A stretch of 64,000 nt of DNA, taken from positions 1,426,001 to 1,490,000 of the forward strand of contig OZ245013.1 in the NCBI GenBank assembly GCA_965223675.1, read 5' to 3'. A program made the position numbers and the translations under genes. The notes below the pieces were generated by a model. It saw nothing but the letters and a program-made list of their open reading frames with translations, made no database searches and was not told the DNA's origin. This DNA comes from JAGQKC01 sp965223675. GTDB taxonomy: Bacteria; Nitrospirota; Nitrospiria; Nitrospirales; UBA8639. Below are positions 35,741 through 44,678 of the stretch, in pieces; the first letter of the stretch is position 1; every line of letters starts with the position of its first letter.

Positions 35741-35963
35741 TCTCTTGGGTACCCGTGACGTACTATTCCATTAAATGATAGTAACTGTAATGTTCCTATA
35801 GACTTGGCCCTCAAGATATAGGATGAATTCGTGAGCGAACCAACTGCTTATGATTTTTTCTTTCATTCATTGTGCTGCAGTTTGAATTGGCATTCGTTTC
35901 TCTAGCGAATCCAAAGACGTTTCAGTTGAACTATGCTTGGACACGATCATGAAGAGCACCACG

Positions 35964-36198
35964 GGCTCCTCGATCCACATTCGAAATTGAAGCAGCAAAC
36001 CAACCGACATGGTTCTCAAAGGTGTCCAAGCTTTCAAGCGGGATCAATCGCTTCAAGGGTACGGAAATTTATTGAATCGGTATAAACCCACTTGGCTCTC
36101 CTGACGAATGATTGATGTTATCTATGACGTCGTGGCTATCAACATTGAGCAAGATGGTGCCTTATTGTTTCGGTATATCTGAATGGCTATAGCCTTCT
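35964..36198. repeat. Dispersed repeat, copy B
   Basis: Matches copy A (23122-23529) without its 185-bp internal extra segment, and carries its own short extra piece (GAAATTTATTGAATCGG near 36064) that resembles the end of the extra segment of copy A (GAATTTATTGGAATTCG). A minus-strand frame reads SLDTFENHVGWFAASISNVD. The rest of the gap 35741-36246 holds nothing I can identify. Confidence 0.7.
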
Positions 36199-36246
36199 TG
36201 CTCCAGTCTCACAAGTCGCTCGTATCCACATTCCCACAAGAGATCG

Positions 36247-38439
36247 TTAGCCCACCGATTCGATCGTGTTCAGAGATTTAGACGATTGTGCATTCGAGAG
36301 AAGGAGTGGCACATAGAATTTGTCGACATATTCCTTGAGCATCCGACGCGCACTGAACTGCGGCGCATTGGTACGAATCGCATTTTTCACGATCGTCACC
36401 CATCCATGAGGAATGCCATCTTGATCACGTTTGTAATAGAGGGGAATCACTTCTTTCTCCAGCACGTCATATAGAGCATTGGCGTCATGGTCGTCCTGAG
36501 CTTGCTCATCAAGTTCCTCTGATGTTGTTGGGAAAGCCCATCCATTCGCACCGTCATATCCTTCTTTCCACCAACCGTCTAATACGCTCAGATTTGGCAC
36601 ACCGTTCAAGGCGGCCTTCTGCCCACTCGTACCACTGGCCTCAAACGGAGCCCGTGGGTTGTTCAGCCACACATCTACACCCTGTACAAGAAACTTCGCG
36701 ACATGCATGTCGTAGTCTTCCAAGAATGCGATGTGGCCACCCATACCGCGTGATTGAGAATAGTGGTACACTTCATGGATCAACTGCCTCCCTGGCTCAT
36801 CAGCGGGATGAGCTTTCCCAGCGAAGATAAATTGTACGGGTCGCCAGCGATCCTGCAGGATGTGTTGGAGGCGCTCCAGATCACGGAATAAGAGATTGGC
36901 GCGTTTATAGGTCGCAAACCTTCGACCAAACCCAATTGTGAGCACATAAGGATCAAGCAGCGCTCCTCCTGCAAGGACTTGATTGGCTTCCAATCGACTA
37001 CACGTCCACCCTGAACGAATTCGATGTCGGATGAAATTCAACAATTTCCGTTTAAGGAATTGCCGAACTTCCCAAATCTCATGGTCCGGGGCATCGAGAA
37101 TTCGATGCCAGATCGCTGGATCGTCAGACTCCATCATCCAATTGGGTCCAAGGTGTTTGCTATATAAATGGTTCATTTCTGAGGCCACCCAAGTCGGGAC
37201 ATGAACACCATTCGTGACACTATGGATGGGAACGTTATCTTCGAGGACATCTGGCCATAAACAATGCCACATGCGTCGAGAGACTCGACCATGTTCAAGA
37301 CTCACACCATTCACCAGGGAAGACATGTGAATCCCCAACGCAGTCATGTGGAAGTGATCCACAGAAGCATTTGGGTGTTTGCCTAACTCAAAGAATGCAT
37401 CCTTGGAAAGACCACACCGCTCCCAAAAGCCAGCAAAGTATTCCTCAATCAGACTACGGGAGAAAAAGTCGTGACCGGCCTCGACAGGTGTATGAGTCGT
37501 GAATACGGAACTTTGCCGAACCTCTTCAAGTGCCGCAGAAATGGGTAAACCCTTCTCGACTGACTCCCGAAGCCTTTCCAGATGTAGAAATGCCGCATGT
37601 CCCTCATTGGCGTGCCACGCTCGAGGATGAATTCCCAAGGCCCGCAATGCTCGAACCCCGCCGATACCCAAAATCATCTCTTGTGCTAATCGGACAGCCT
37701 TATCGCCGCCATAAAGACGTGCAGACAACACGCGATCCTCAGGCGAATTCTCTGGAACCTCGGTATCAAGAAGATAAAGGCACGTACGTCCGACAAAAAC
37801 TTTCCACACCACACACGCAACAGTACGACAACTCAGCTCTACGGTAATTCGGCATTGTTCTCCAGAAGTCATCATGGCAGGCTGAATCGGTGAGGCCTTT
37901 CGATCGAGATTTTCGTACACGGCTTCCTGCCAGCCATCCGGTCCAATTACTTGGCGAAAGTACGCTTGACGATACATAAAACTGACTCCGACCAGGGGCA
38001 CCCCAAGATCACTGGCTTCCTTCAAATGATCACCCGCAAGAATGCCAAGCCCTCCGCTATAGATAGGCACTGAGTTGTGAAGCCCAAATTCTGCAGAAAA
38101 GTAGGCAATCGGCACATTGCCAAGAGCAGAATGTTTCGTCCCAAACCAATGATTTTGCGCGGACATATATTCATCAAAAGTTTTGAAGGCCTCGATATAT
38201 CTGCGACGAAAAACGACATCTTCAGCAAGTTGCTGAAGCCGTTCAGGTTTTATTTCCTGAAGTTGCCTGACGGGATTATGGTGCGAAAGCCGCCACAGCG
38301 TCTGGTCTAATATCTCAAAGAGTTGACGACACTTCGGAGTCCAACTCCACCAAAGATTATGAGACAGTCCTCGTAGCCTTGGTAGACAGTCCCTCAAAAA
38401 CATTTCATGGTTAGAATGGATTGTTGCCTTTTCAGTCAT
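36247..38439 (-). CDS. glgP: Alpha-glucan phosphorylase (GT35, short form)
   Basis: Phosphorolytic degradation of glycogen or maltodextrins to glucose-1-phosphate. The N-terminal DUF3417-type part has LSHNLWWSWTPKCRQLF and the core has YFSAEFGLHNSVPIYSGGLG, ILAGDHLKEASDLGVPLVGV, and GFGRRFATYKRANLLF. The PLP-binding region is PFEASGTSGQKAALNGVPNL, with Gln where Met is common (GTSGMK). ENNP-like NNPRAPFEASG matches the alpha-glucan phosphorylase subfamily found in many Bacteria. Length about 730. ATG 38439 has GGAG five nt upstream; GTG 38445 is alternative. It stands alone with no other glycogen gene in the window. Confidence 0.94.
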   Translation of the reverse strand: MTEKATIHSNHEMFLRDCLPRLRGLSHNLWWSWTPKCRQLFEILDQTLWRLSHHNPVRQLQEIKPERLQQLAEDVVFRRRYIEAFKTFDEYMSAQNHWFGTKHSALGNVPIAYFSAEFGLHNSVPIYSGGLGILAGDHLKEASDLGVPLVGVSFMYRQAYFRQVIGPDGWQEAVYENLDRKASPIQPAMMTSGEQCRITVELSCRTVACVVWKVFVGRTCLYLLDTEVPENSPEDRVLSARLYGGDKAVRLAQEMILGIGGVRALRALGIHPRAWHANEGHAAFLHLERLRESVEKGLPISAALEEVRQSSVFTTHTPVEAGHDFFSRSLIEEYFAGFWERCGLSKDAFFELGKHPNASVDHFHMTALGIHMSSLVNGVSLEHGRVSRRMWHCLWPDVLEDNVPIHSVTNGVHVPTWVASEMNHLYSKHLGPNWMMESDDPAIWHRILDAPDHEIWEVRQFLKRKLLNFIRHRIRSGWTCSRLEANQVLAGGALLDPYVLTIGFGRRFATYKRANLLFRDLERLQHILQDRWRPVQFIFAGKAHPADEPGRQLIHEVYHYSQSRGMGGHIAFLEDYDMHVAKFLVQGVDVWLNNPRAPFEASGTSGQKAALNGVPNLSVLDGWWKEGYDGANGWAFPTTSEELDEQAQDDHDANALYDVLEKEVIPLYYKRDQDGIPHGWVTIVKNAIRTNAPQFSARRMLKEYVDKFYVPLLLSNAQSSKSLNTIESVG

Positions 38440-39129
38440 TAGCACTCCATTTTCTTAGGAACTCGGTTTGCCGCACCCATATATTTCCTGCAAACATCGC
38501 GGAGAAAAATTTACGTCTCGGGTGTCATAGATAGAATGCAAGTCTTCCTCTTGCTTCTAACCTAGTGACAGGGCCTACCCACGGTTTCCATTCATATCGT
38601 TCTATATCGTTAATACGAGTAACACGTGCCAGATCACCCTTGCTCTATGAATTACTCCAGTTCTTAGTCGAATCCATATTCGCATAGTAAACAGGCTAAG
38701 CACTTTCGACTGAGGCACCTATTCGCTGATAGACTCCTCAGAGAACAATGACATATCATAGCCTTTTCTAGTCTTTCACAAAGGGAAGGGAAAATATCAT
38801 AGTCCATCCCCGCACTCATTTGCAAAGCACAAGCATCGTGACATATAGCAGGAGCTTCAGTGGAAGGAAAAAAGAGTCTCACAAGAACTATGATGTCACT
38901 ACTATAAATCAGCCTCGAATTATGTGGTCTTTCATATTGAGAGACAGAGTGATGATATACTACTATCACAATTTGACACCGCACTTTCACGATGCAAGCC
39001 ACCAGTACCACTGTAGACAACTCGAAGGTGGAAAGAGGATTGACTAGTTTTTGTACAAATGTAATATCAAAAAAGTTAAGCTATAAAAACAAGGCAACCA
39101 GTCATGAATGGCTTACATGGGAGGAGTTT
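38440..39129. other. Gene-free stretch, 690 bp
   Basis: No gene supported. The open frame on the minus strand at 38664-39020 lacks an SD and has an unusual Cys-rich composition with no family similarity. The right part must hold the promoter of the secreted protein at 39130. No tRNA or repeat recognised. Confidence 0.4.
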
Positions 39130-39501
39130 ATGAAAAAAATTCTCGTCATGGTCACGATGATAGGATTACTCGCCGTACACCACACGACATGGGCGGCCAA
39201 TGGTTCGATTTCTAAGGAATATCATGGCATGTGGGGAGCCCAAGGATGTAGTGAGGCCAAGTATTATATGCACATCGAGGATAGCGGGATGCAAATGTAC
39301 GCAGCAGATAAAAAAATGCAACTGGGAAATTGGGATGTCCGCAATGTGAAAAAAAAAGGCAACGGCATCATCATTGACGTCGATGAAACGAACTCGCACA
39401 AACCTACTCACATAGAACTTTCAAAACTTTCAAACGGACATCTGACGTTTTCATTAAAGATAGGCGGAAATGGTGGAACAGATGAACTCGTTGGTTGCTA
39501 A
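39130..39501 (+). CDS. Small secreted protein, unknown
   Basis: 123 residues. The SD GGGAGGAG directly precedes ATG 39130. A signal peptide (LVMVTMIGLLAVHHTTWAA) is followed by about 100 mature residues with two Cys (QGCSEAKYY and the terminal VGC), HGMWG and NWDVRNVKKKGNG. It resembles small lipocalin-like exported proteins in outline but no family could be assigned. An upstream extension of the frame to 38992 is not supported. It overlaps the frame of the next gene only if that gene started at 39495. Confidence 0.68.
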   Translation: MKKILVMVTMIGLLAVHHTTWAANGSISKEYHGMWGAQGCSEAKYYMHIEDSGMQMYAADKKMQLGNWDVRNVKKKGNGIIIDVDETNSHKPTHIELSKLSNGHLTFSLKIGGNGGTDELVGC

Positions 39502-39554
39502 ACCTCTTCTCTTGTTCTGATTTTGAAACGAAATCCCAGCATGGAGAGTATCAT

Positions 39555-39908
39555 TTGAATCGCACTCACATTGCTGTCGAATACTATCGTGAAAAGTTAT
39601 TAAATCTTCGTAATGAAATCTCGAAAATCGAACGCTCAGGGGATAAAGCGGCTCAGACAGTAGAACTTGATCAAACTAAGGTCGGTCGCGTTTCGCGCAT
39701 GGATGCGCTTCAGGGGCAGGCCATGGCGAAGAAATCACAGCAACGAAGAAATATTCAAAAACAACGCATCGAGACAGCCCTACAACGAATAGAGAAAGAA
39801 TCATTCGGGCTATGCGTGCGTTGCGAAGACGTAATTCATCCTAAACGTTTAGAGTTCGACCCCACCGTTCTCTTATGTTTCAATTGTGCCAATCAAGATA
39901 AAAAATAA
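39555..39908 (+). CDS. DksA/TraR-family zinc-finger protein
   Basis: 117 residues beginning at TTG 39555 (SD GGAGAG 39543-39548). An N-terminal coiled-coil region carries the conserved GRVSRMDALQGQAMAK segment, followed by a four-Cys zinc finger: C87-x2-C90 and C108-x2-C111 (CVRC, CFNC). Such proteins bind the RNA polymerase secondary channel and act with or without ppGpp. At 117 residues it is shorter than DksA (151) and closer to short DksA-like proteins. The nearest frame ATG at 39495 is not preceded by an SD. Closely followed by the methyltransferase at 39950. Confidence 0.88.
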   Translation: MNRTHIAVEYYREKLLNLRNEISKIERSGDKAAQTVELDQTKVGRVSRMDALQGQAMAKKSQQRRNIQKQRIETALQRIEKESFGLCVRCEDVIHPKRLEFDPTVLLCFNCANQDKK

Positions 39909-39949
39909 TATCCACGTCTTCCCACCGCTTCAAAAAGCATTAAGACTCC

Positions 39950-40591
39950 ATGTGTCCATTATGTCATTCAAGCCAGATTGATACGGCCTATTTCAATGAT
40001 TCCCGCAGGAACTTCTATGCGTGCCTTCACTGTCAATTAGTGTTCGTTCCGCCAGAACAATTCCTCTCTACTGAGCATGAAAAGGCAGCCTATGATCTTC
40101 ACCAAAACTCTTCTGAGGATCAGGAATATCGGCGTTTCCTAAGCCGACTCTTCATTCCCATGCATAAACGATTAAATCCAGGAAGCCGTGGCCTAGACTT
40201 CGGATCGGGGCCTGGCCCTACCCTGTCCAAGATGTTTGAAGAAGTCGGGCATTCTGTCGCGCTCTATGATTACTTTTATGCCAATAATCCCAGAGTGTTG
40301 ACTCAATCATACGACTTTATCACCACATCCGAAGTCGTTGAACATCTTCATCATCCTCAACAAGAGTTAGAGAGACTCTGGAATATTCTGAAGCCGGGAG
40401 GCATCTTAGGCATCATGACGAAGCGCGTTCACAATCGCGAGGCATTTACAAGATGGCATTACAAAAACGACTTGACTCACGTCTGCTTCTTTTCACATTC
40501 AACGTTTCAGTGGTTAGCAGAGAAGTGGATGGCAATCCTGACCCTTGACGGCAAGGATGTGGTGTTATTCGAAAAAACAGTCCGAAGGTGA
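39950..40591 (+). CDS. Zinc-ribbon class I SAM methyltransferase
   Basis: 213 residues. N-terminal CPLCH ... CLHCQLVFV is a Cys4 zinc ribbon. The methyltransferase part has motif I LDFGSGPGPTLSKMFEE, the acidic/aromatic strand ALYDYFYANN, DFITTSEVVEHLHHPQQELE, and the post-motif LWNILKPGGILGIMTKRV. The family (Methyltransf_23 type with an N-terminal ribbon) methylates unknown substrates, often in modification of sugars or secondary products. It lies 41 nt downstream of the DksA-like gene, same strand. Confidence 0.85.
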   Translation: MCPLCHSSQIDTAYFNDSRRNFYACLHCQLVFVPPEQFLSTEHEKAAYDLHQNSSEDQEYRRFLSRLFIPMHKRLNPGSRGLDFGSGPGPTLSKMFEEVGHSVALYDYFYANNPRVLTQSYDFITTSEVVEHLHHPQQELERLWNILKPGGILGIMTKRVHNREAFTRWHYKNDLTHVCFFSHSTFQWLAEKWMAILTLDGKDVVLFEKTVRR

Positions 40592-40736
40592 GGCTACAGA
40601 AACGCTAACCTAAAAGGGTGGAAATCTCAAAGCAGAGATCTGGAGAACACTGAAGCCATACGGCTACCTCTGACATCAGAGACAACTTACTGTGCACTGC
40701 AACACTTTCCTATTTACATAATTTAAGCGCCACGCC

Positions 40737-42026
40737 ATGTCATCTGACTGTCATATTGCCGTCATTGGAGCAGGTGCGGCAGGATTAGCCGCGGCCATAT
40801 TTGCGGCAGAAAACTACTCTAACCTAAGAATTGTTCTCGTAGATGGCGCCCGTACCATCGGGGCGAAGATTTTGGTGTCTGGCGGAGGACGATGCAATGT
40901 CACGAATGCTGCTGTGACATCCAAAGATTTCCATGCACCTTCGCGAATTGTGGAACGAATTCTCAAACGGTTTACCGAACACGATACAAGACGATGGCTT
41001 GAATCCTTAGGAGTCGTACTAAAACAAGAACCCCTGGGAAAGATATTTCCCGTCACCAACAAGTCCCGTTCTGTGCTTAATTCTCTTCTTCGTCGATGTG
41101 ATGAGCTAAGGATTCCGATTAAAACTAGACATCGTGTCACAACAATCGAAAAGAAAAATCAACGATTTCGTATTCTAACTGATTCAGGGTTGATCACCGC
41201 ACATCGTGTCATTATGGCCACAGGCGGAAAGTCCCTTCCAAAATCTGGATCGGATGGATCAGGCTGGGATATCACTCGTCAACTCGGCCATACGGTGACA
41301 GAATGTTATCCTTCACTGGTCCCGTTCGTTCTTCATCATGATTTTTTCCACAAAATGCTATCCGGTACTTCACACGAAGTCACGATTACCACCACGACTG
41401 AAGGAAAAATCGTTGATCGCCGAACGGGGAGTTTACTCTGGACGCACTTTGGCGTCAGTGGTCCAGTGGTGATGGATGCTAGTCGCTTCTGGGTAAAAGC
41501 TCATGAAGAAGGGTCAGAAACAACATGCTCCATCTCCTTTTTGCCAGGACAGACGTTCAAAGAAGTAGAACAGTGGCTCATGACCCGATCAATGCCGGAT
41601 CGAAGAAAAAACCTCTCATCCTACCTTTCTCAGAAACTTCCTCAAAGTGTGGCCAAGGTTTTGTGCTCTCATTTTCAAACAACGACATTCGCACCCCCCA
41701 CTAATCAGGTAGTCATAGCAGATCGTAGTTCACCCACAATCGGCGAGCTATCACGTCCGCATCGACGCATATTGACACACCTCCTAACCGGTTTACCTCT
41801 TCCCATTATAAGATCTCGCGGGTGGAATTATGCAGAAGTCACCGCTGGAGGCATTCCCTTGACAGAAATCAATGCCAACACGATGGGCTCTCGAAAAGTT
41901 CCTGGGCTCTATATCACTGGAGAAATGCTTGACTGCGATGGACGGATCGGTGGATTCAACTTTCAATGGGCTTGGTCCACTGGATATATCGCTGGCTGTA
42001 AAGCCGGGGAAGGACTACTGCTCTGA
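40737..42026 (+). CDS. HI0933-family (YhiN-type) NAD(P)/FAD-dependent oxidoreductase
   Basis: 429 residues. The FAD Rossmann start is HIAVIGAGAAGLAAAIFAAE, followed by ILVSGGGRCNVTNAAV, a family-specific FAD/NAD motif, and MATGGKSLPKSGSDGSGWDI. The C-terminal flavin-binding block is NYAEVTAGGIPLTEINANTM, with VPGLYITGEMLDCDGRIGG and FNFQWAWSTGYIAG. The physiological substrate of this family is unknown. Single gene, ATG 40737. Confidence 0.92.
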   Translation: MSSDCHIAVIGAGAAGLAAAIFAAENYSNLRIVLVDGARTIGAKILVSGGGRCNVTNAAVTSKDFHAPSRIVERILKRFTEHDTRRWLESLGVVLKQEPLGKIFPVTNKSRSVLNSLLRRCDELRIPIKTRHRVTTIEKKNQRFRILTDSGLITAHRVIMATGGKSLPKSGSDGSGWDITRQLGHTVTECYPSLVPFVLHHDFFHKMLSGTSHEVTITTTTEGKIVDRRTGSLLWTHFGVSGPVVMDASRFWVKAHEEGSETTCSISFLPGQTFKEVEQWLMTRSMPDRRKNLSSYLSQKLPQSVAKVLCSHFQTTTFAPPTNQVVIADRSSPTIGELSRPHRRILTHLLTGLPLPIIRSRGWNYAEVTAGGIPLTEINANTMGSRKVPGLYITGEMLDCDGRIGGFNFQWAWSTGYIAGCKAGEGLLL

Positions 42027-42168
42027 CTTACCATGTAGAGAGTACGATAGTCATGTGTTGTAGCATACGTTGTCAGGAAACATTTCTCGCACAAATTCTT
42101 TCATGAAGATTCGAGTCGCAGGAGAATATCTTGACAGGCATTCTTACACGTACCTAGAATAACTTTCA

Positions 42169-42498
42169 ATGAGCCCTGCATCCAAGAAACGGCTTCAAAA
42201 TCAGGCACTTGCTATCGGCGTCATGGCGTGCTTTTTGTTTGTGACCGGCGCATACTCCATCCAAGCAGCCTCCCATAGCACCCATCACGCCCATCATAAA
42301 GCCACTACACACGCAAGCAACATTTGTTCATGGATGTGCGCCGCAGGACAAGTCCTCCAAACATTTCACTTTGGATTGAGTAACCCGGTCTTAACCTATA
42401 TTGTCTTTGAGCTTAGTTCTCCATTCTCAATAGACCTTGTTTTAGCTTGGTCTCCCCCTTCTCGGGGTCCGCCTTCCTCTTCCACGTTACTCGGCTAA
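42169..42498 (+). CDS. Small His-rich exported/membrane protein, unknown
   Basis: 109 residues with an N-terminal hydrophobic segment (LAIGVMACFLFVTGAYSIQAA) followed by a His cluster (SHSTHHAHHKATTHAS) and the C-x3-M-C-like NICSWMCAAGQ. The His/Cys/Met content suggests metal binding, as in small copper-associated DUF2946-like proteins. It directly precedes the outer-membrane-type protein and the cupredoxin-like gene, so a copper-handling cluster is plausible (inference from context). Confidence 0.62.
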   Translation: MSPASKKRLQNQALAIGVMACFLFVTGAYSIQAASHSTHHAHHKATTHASNICSWMCAAGQVLQTFHFGLSNPVLTYIVFELSSPFSIDLVLAWSPPSRGPPSSSTLLG

Positions 42499-42646
42499 TA
42501 TTCATTTCTCAAAATATTGAATGAAAGCACGTGGGTTTTTCCACATGCTGACATGAGCTTTTCCTCATTTCGGGAATGGGCTCGTACTTTAGACACATTT
42601 TTATAATGGCCTTATACATCAATTATGGCTTTAGAGGGAGTTGTAC

Positions 42647-43807
42647 ATGTTTCATCAGTGGAAAGATGCGGATACCAATCGTTCACGACTATGGGCTCTA
42701 TTAGTTAGCTGTTTCCTGATACTTGGAGGACCAACAATATCATTAGCAGCCTTGCTTGATGGAATGTTCGACGATTTCGAAGAATCTTTATCACAAAAAC
42801 TAGCGCAAAAAGGTGAAAAACTTACCATCGGGAATTTTTATACACCAGAGAGGGCTGACTCTCACGGCCCGATCGGCATGATGGGAGATCATACTCATAA
42901 TATTGGAGAACTCATGTTCTCCTACAGATACATGCAGATGGAAATGGATGGCATCCGAGACGGAACATCAAGCTTGTCTCCTATGGATGTGCGGAATCAA
43001 GGCTTTGCTGTCGTGCCAACATTCATGCGAATGGAAATGCATATGTTTGGGGCCATGTACGGTGTCAACGATACACTGACCCTGACGGCTATGTTGCCCT
43101 ATCTTCGCAATAGTATGGACCATGTTGCAGGCATGCCACTTGGTGCGGTCAAATTTAGAACTCGGAGCACAGGAGCGGGAGACCTTAAGATCGGATCGCT
43201 TTGGCGCTTGTATGCCTTCGAAGCGCCAAGCATTGGTGCCCATCGTTTTCATTTTAACTTTACGGTTAGCTTACCGACCGGAGATATCACGCAGAAAGAT
43301 CAAACTCCCACCGGAAATATCAGATTGCCCTATCCCATGCAGTTAGGATCTGGCACGGTGGATGTTATTCCCGGCGTAACCTATGGCGGAATAAAAGGGA
43401 ATGCCTCTTGGGGGCTCCAAGCCCTCGGAACGTACCGGATCGCTCGAAATAAGGCAGGGTACTCGAAGGGTGATGCGTATGAAGTTGGGGCCTATGGAGC
43501 CTATGCTTGGACTAATTGGATCAGCAACTCAGTCCGATTTAAGTGGCAACATTGGTTCGATTACGACGGACAAGACACAAGAATCACCAGACCGCAAGCA
43601 CAGCAACTTGTGTTTACTGCTGATCCGGACCTGCGAGGCGGAAAACGCCTCGACATTTTGGGAGGTGTCAACTTCTTACTCCCTGAATTCCTTGGCTTGG
43701 AACATCGGCTTGGGGTTGAAGGCGGGGTCCCCATCTATCAGAACCTCGACGGCCCACAACTCGAAACAGACTGGACTGTGACAGTCGGGTGGCAAGTTAT
43801 TCATTAA
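42647..43807 (+). CDS. Putative outer-membrane barrel (phenol-MetA-degradation/transporter-like)
   Basis: About 386 residues with an N-terminal signal (ALLVSCFLILGGPTISLAA). Beta-barrel-like sequence follows, with alternating patterns and Met-rich strands (MFSYRYMQMEMDGIRD, TFMRMEMHMFGAMYG, TLTAMLPYLRNSMDH). It resembles the Phenol_MetA_deg/transporter outer-membrane proteins. The Met- and His-rich loops fit copper. ATG 42647 has GAGGGAG six nt upstream; TTG 42641 is an alternative. It lies between the His-rich protein and the cupredoxin-like gene (60 nt), probably one transcript. Confidence 0.78.
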   Translation: MFHQWKDADTNRSRLWALLVSCFLILGGPTISLAALLDGMFDDFEESLSQKLAQKGEKLTIGNFYTPERADSHGPIGMMGDHTHNIGELMFSYRYMQMEMDGIRDGTSSLSPMDVRNQGFAVVPTFMRMEMHMFGAMYGVNDTLTLTAMLPYLRNSMDHVAGMPLGAVKFRTRSTGAGDLKIGSLWRLYAFEAPSIGAHRFHFNFTVSLPTGDITQKDQTPTGNIRLPYPMQLGSGTVDVIPGVTYGGIKGNASWGLQALGTYRIARNKAGYSKGDAYEVGAYGAYAWTNWISNSVRFKWQHWFDYDGQDTRITRPQAQQLVFTADPDLRGGKRLDILGGVNFLLPEFLGLEHRLGVEGGVPIYQNLDGPQLETDWTVTVGWQVIH

Positions 43808-43867
43808 ATTTCTCATCATTAATTTTGATGTTCACACGGGCTAGGACTTTTTCAAAGGAGTCAGACA

Positions 43868-44674
43868 ATGACAACGAGATATTCCATTGGATTTATTGTG
43901 AGTTTTGTCATTCTTGGAACAGGTAATCTTGGATTGGCCTATGAGATAGCTGAGGTCAACAATCCAGGCATGCTCACTGGTGAGATTCGCTTCGTTGGCA
44001 AAGTCCCGGCCCCACGAACTTTTGTCGTAGAAAAAAACCCTGAAGTCTGTGGGGAGCAAAGAACTCTCACTAAAGTGTCAGTCCAAAACGGGAAGTTGAA
44101 GGGAACAATTGTGATGTTGGAAGGCATCTCCAAAGGCAAACCGTTTGAAGAAAAAAGCTTTAAGGCCTCTGCCCCTGACAAAGGGGAATTTTACTATCAT
44201 GCCGGAGAAAAACTCGCCCTCGATGTACGAACGAATAATTGTAACTTTGGACCGTATACCGGCGTATTGGCTAGAAACGAACCTATCCGTTTCTCAAATC
44301 ACGATTCAATCAAGCACACACTCCATACCTACGTCCGGCGAGGCACGAAAGCCACAGTCCTCAAGACTGTCCATAATCGAGGGATCCAACCTGCAGATAC
44401 GATAGAACAGACATTCACTGAAAAGAAATTACCGAGGCCAGGTGTGGTAGCTGTCACGTGTGACCGACACGACTTCATGGAAAATTGGCTGTACGTGGTT
44501 GACTCTCCCTATTTCAGCATCTCCGATGAGAATGGACAGTTCAGCATTGAGGGAATTCCACCTGGACAGTACGACTTAGTTGCCTGGCACCCTGTGCTTG
44601 GCTCACAACACCAAGAGGTTACCGTTACCCCTCAAGGGACGTTAAACGTTCACTTTCAGTTCGTCAAAAAGTAG
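43868..44674 (+). CDS. Exported cupredoxin-like protein with CarboxypepD-type domain
   Basis: 268 residues. An N-terminal signal (IGFIVSFVILGTGNLGLA) precedes a cupredoxin-like domain: H145/H150/H153 in NHDSIKHTLH and the C-x2-H-x2-M ligand set C198, H201, M204 in VTCDRHDFMENW are consistent with a type-1 copper site. A carboxypeptidase-regulatory-like domain follows (DENGQFSIEGIPPGQYDLVAWHPV). A paralogue is encoded at 55144-55944. Function unknown; electron transfer or copper binding is inferred. ATG 43868 has an SD (AAAGGAG). It belongs with the barrel-type gene upstream; an IS200-type element inserted immediately downstream. Confidence 0.84.
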   Translation: MTTRYSIGFIVSFVILGTGNLGLAYEIAEVNNPGMLTGEIRFVGKVPAPRTFVVEKNPEVCGEQRTLTKVSVQNGKLKGTIVMLEGISKGKPFEEKSFKASAPDKGEFYYHAGEKLALDVRTNNCNFGPYTGVLARNEPIRFSNHDSIKHTLHTYVRRGTKATVLKTVHNRGIQPADTIEQTFTEKKLPRPGVVAVTCDRHDFMENWLYVVDSPYFSISDENGQFSIEGIPPGQYDLVAWHPVLGSQHQEVTVTPQGTLNVHFQFVKK

Positions 44675-44678
44675 ATAA

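Noticed and set aside
38664..39020. Minus-strand open frame of 118 codons
   Set aside because: Cys-rich and low-likelihood composition, no ribosome binding site, no recognised family; treated as chance.
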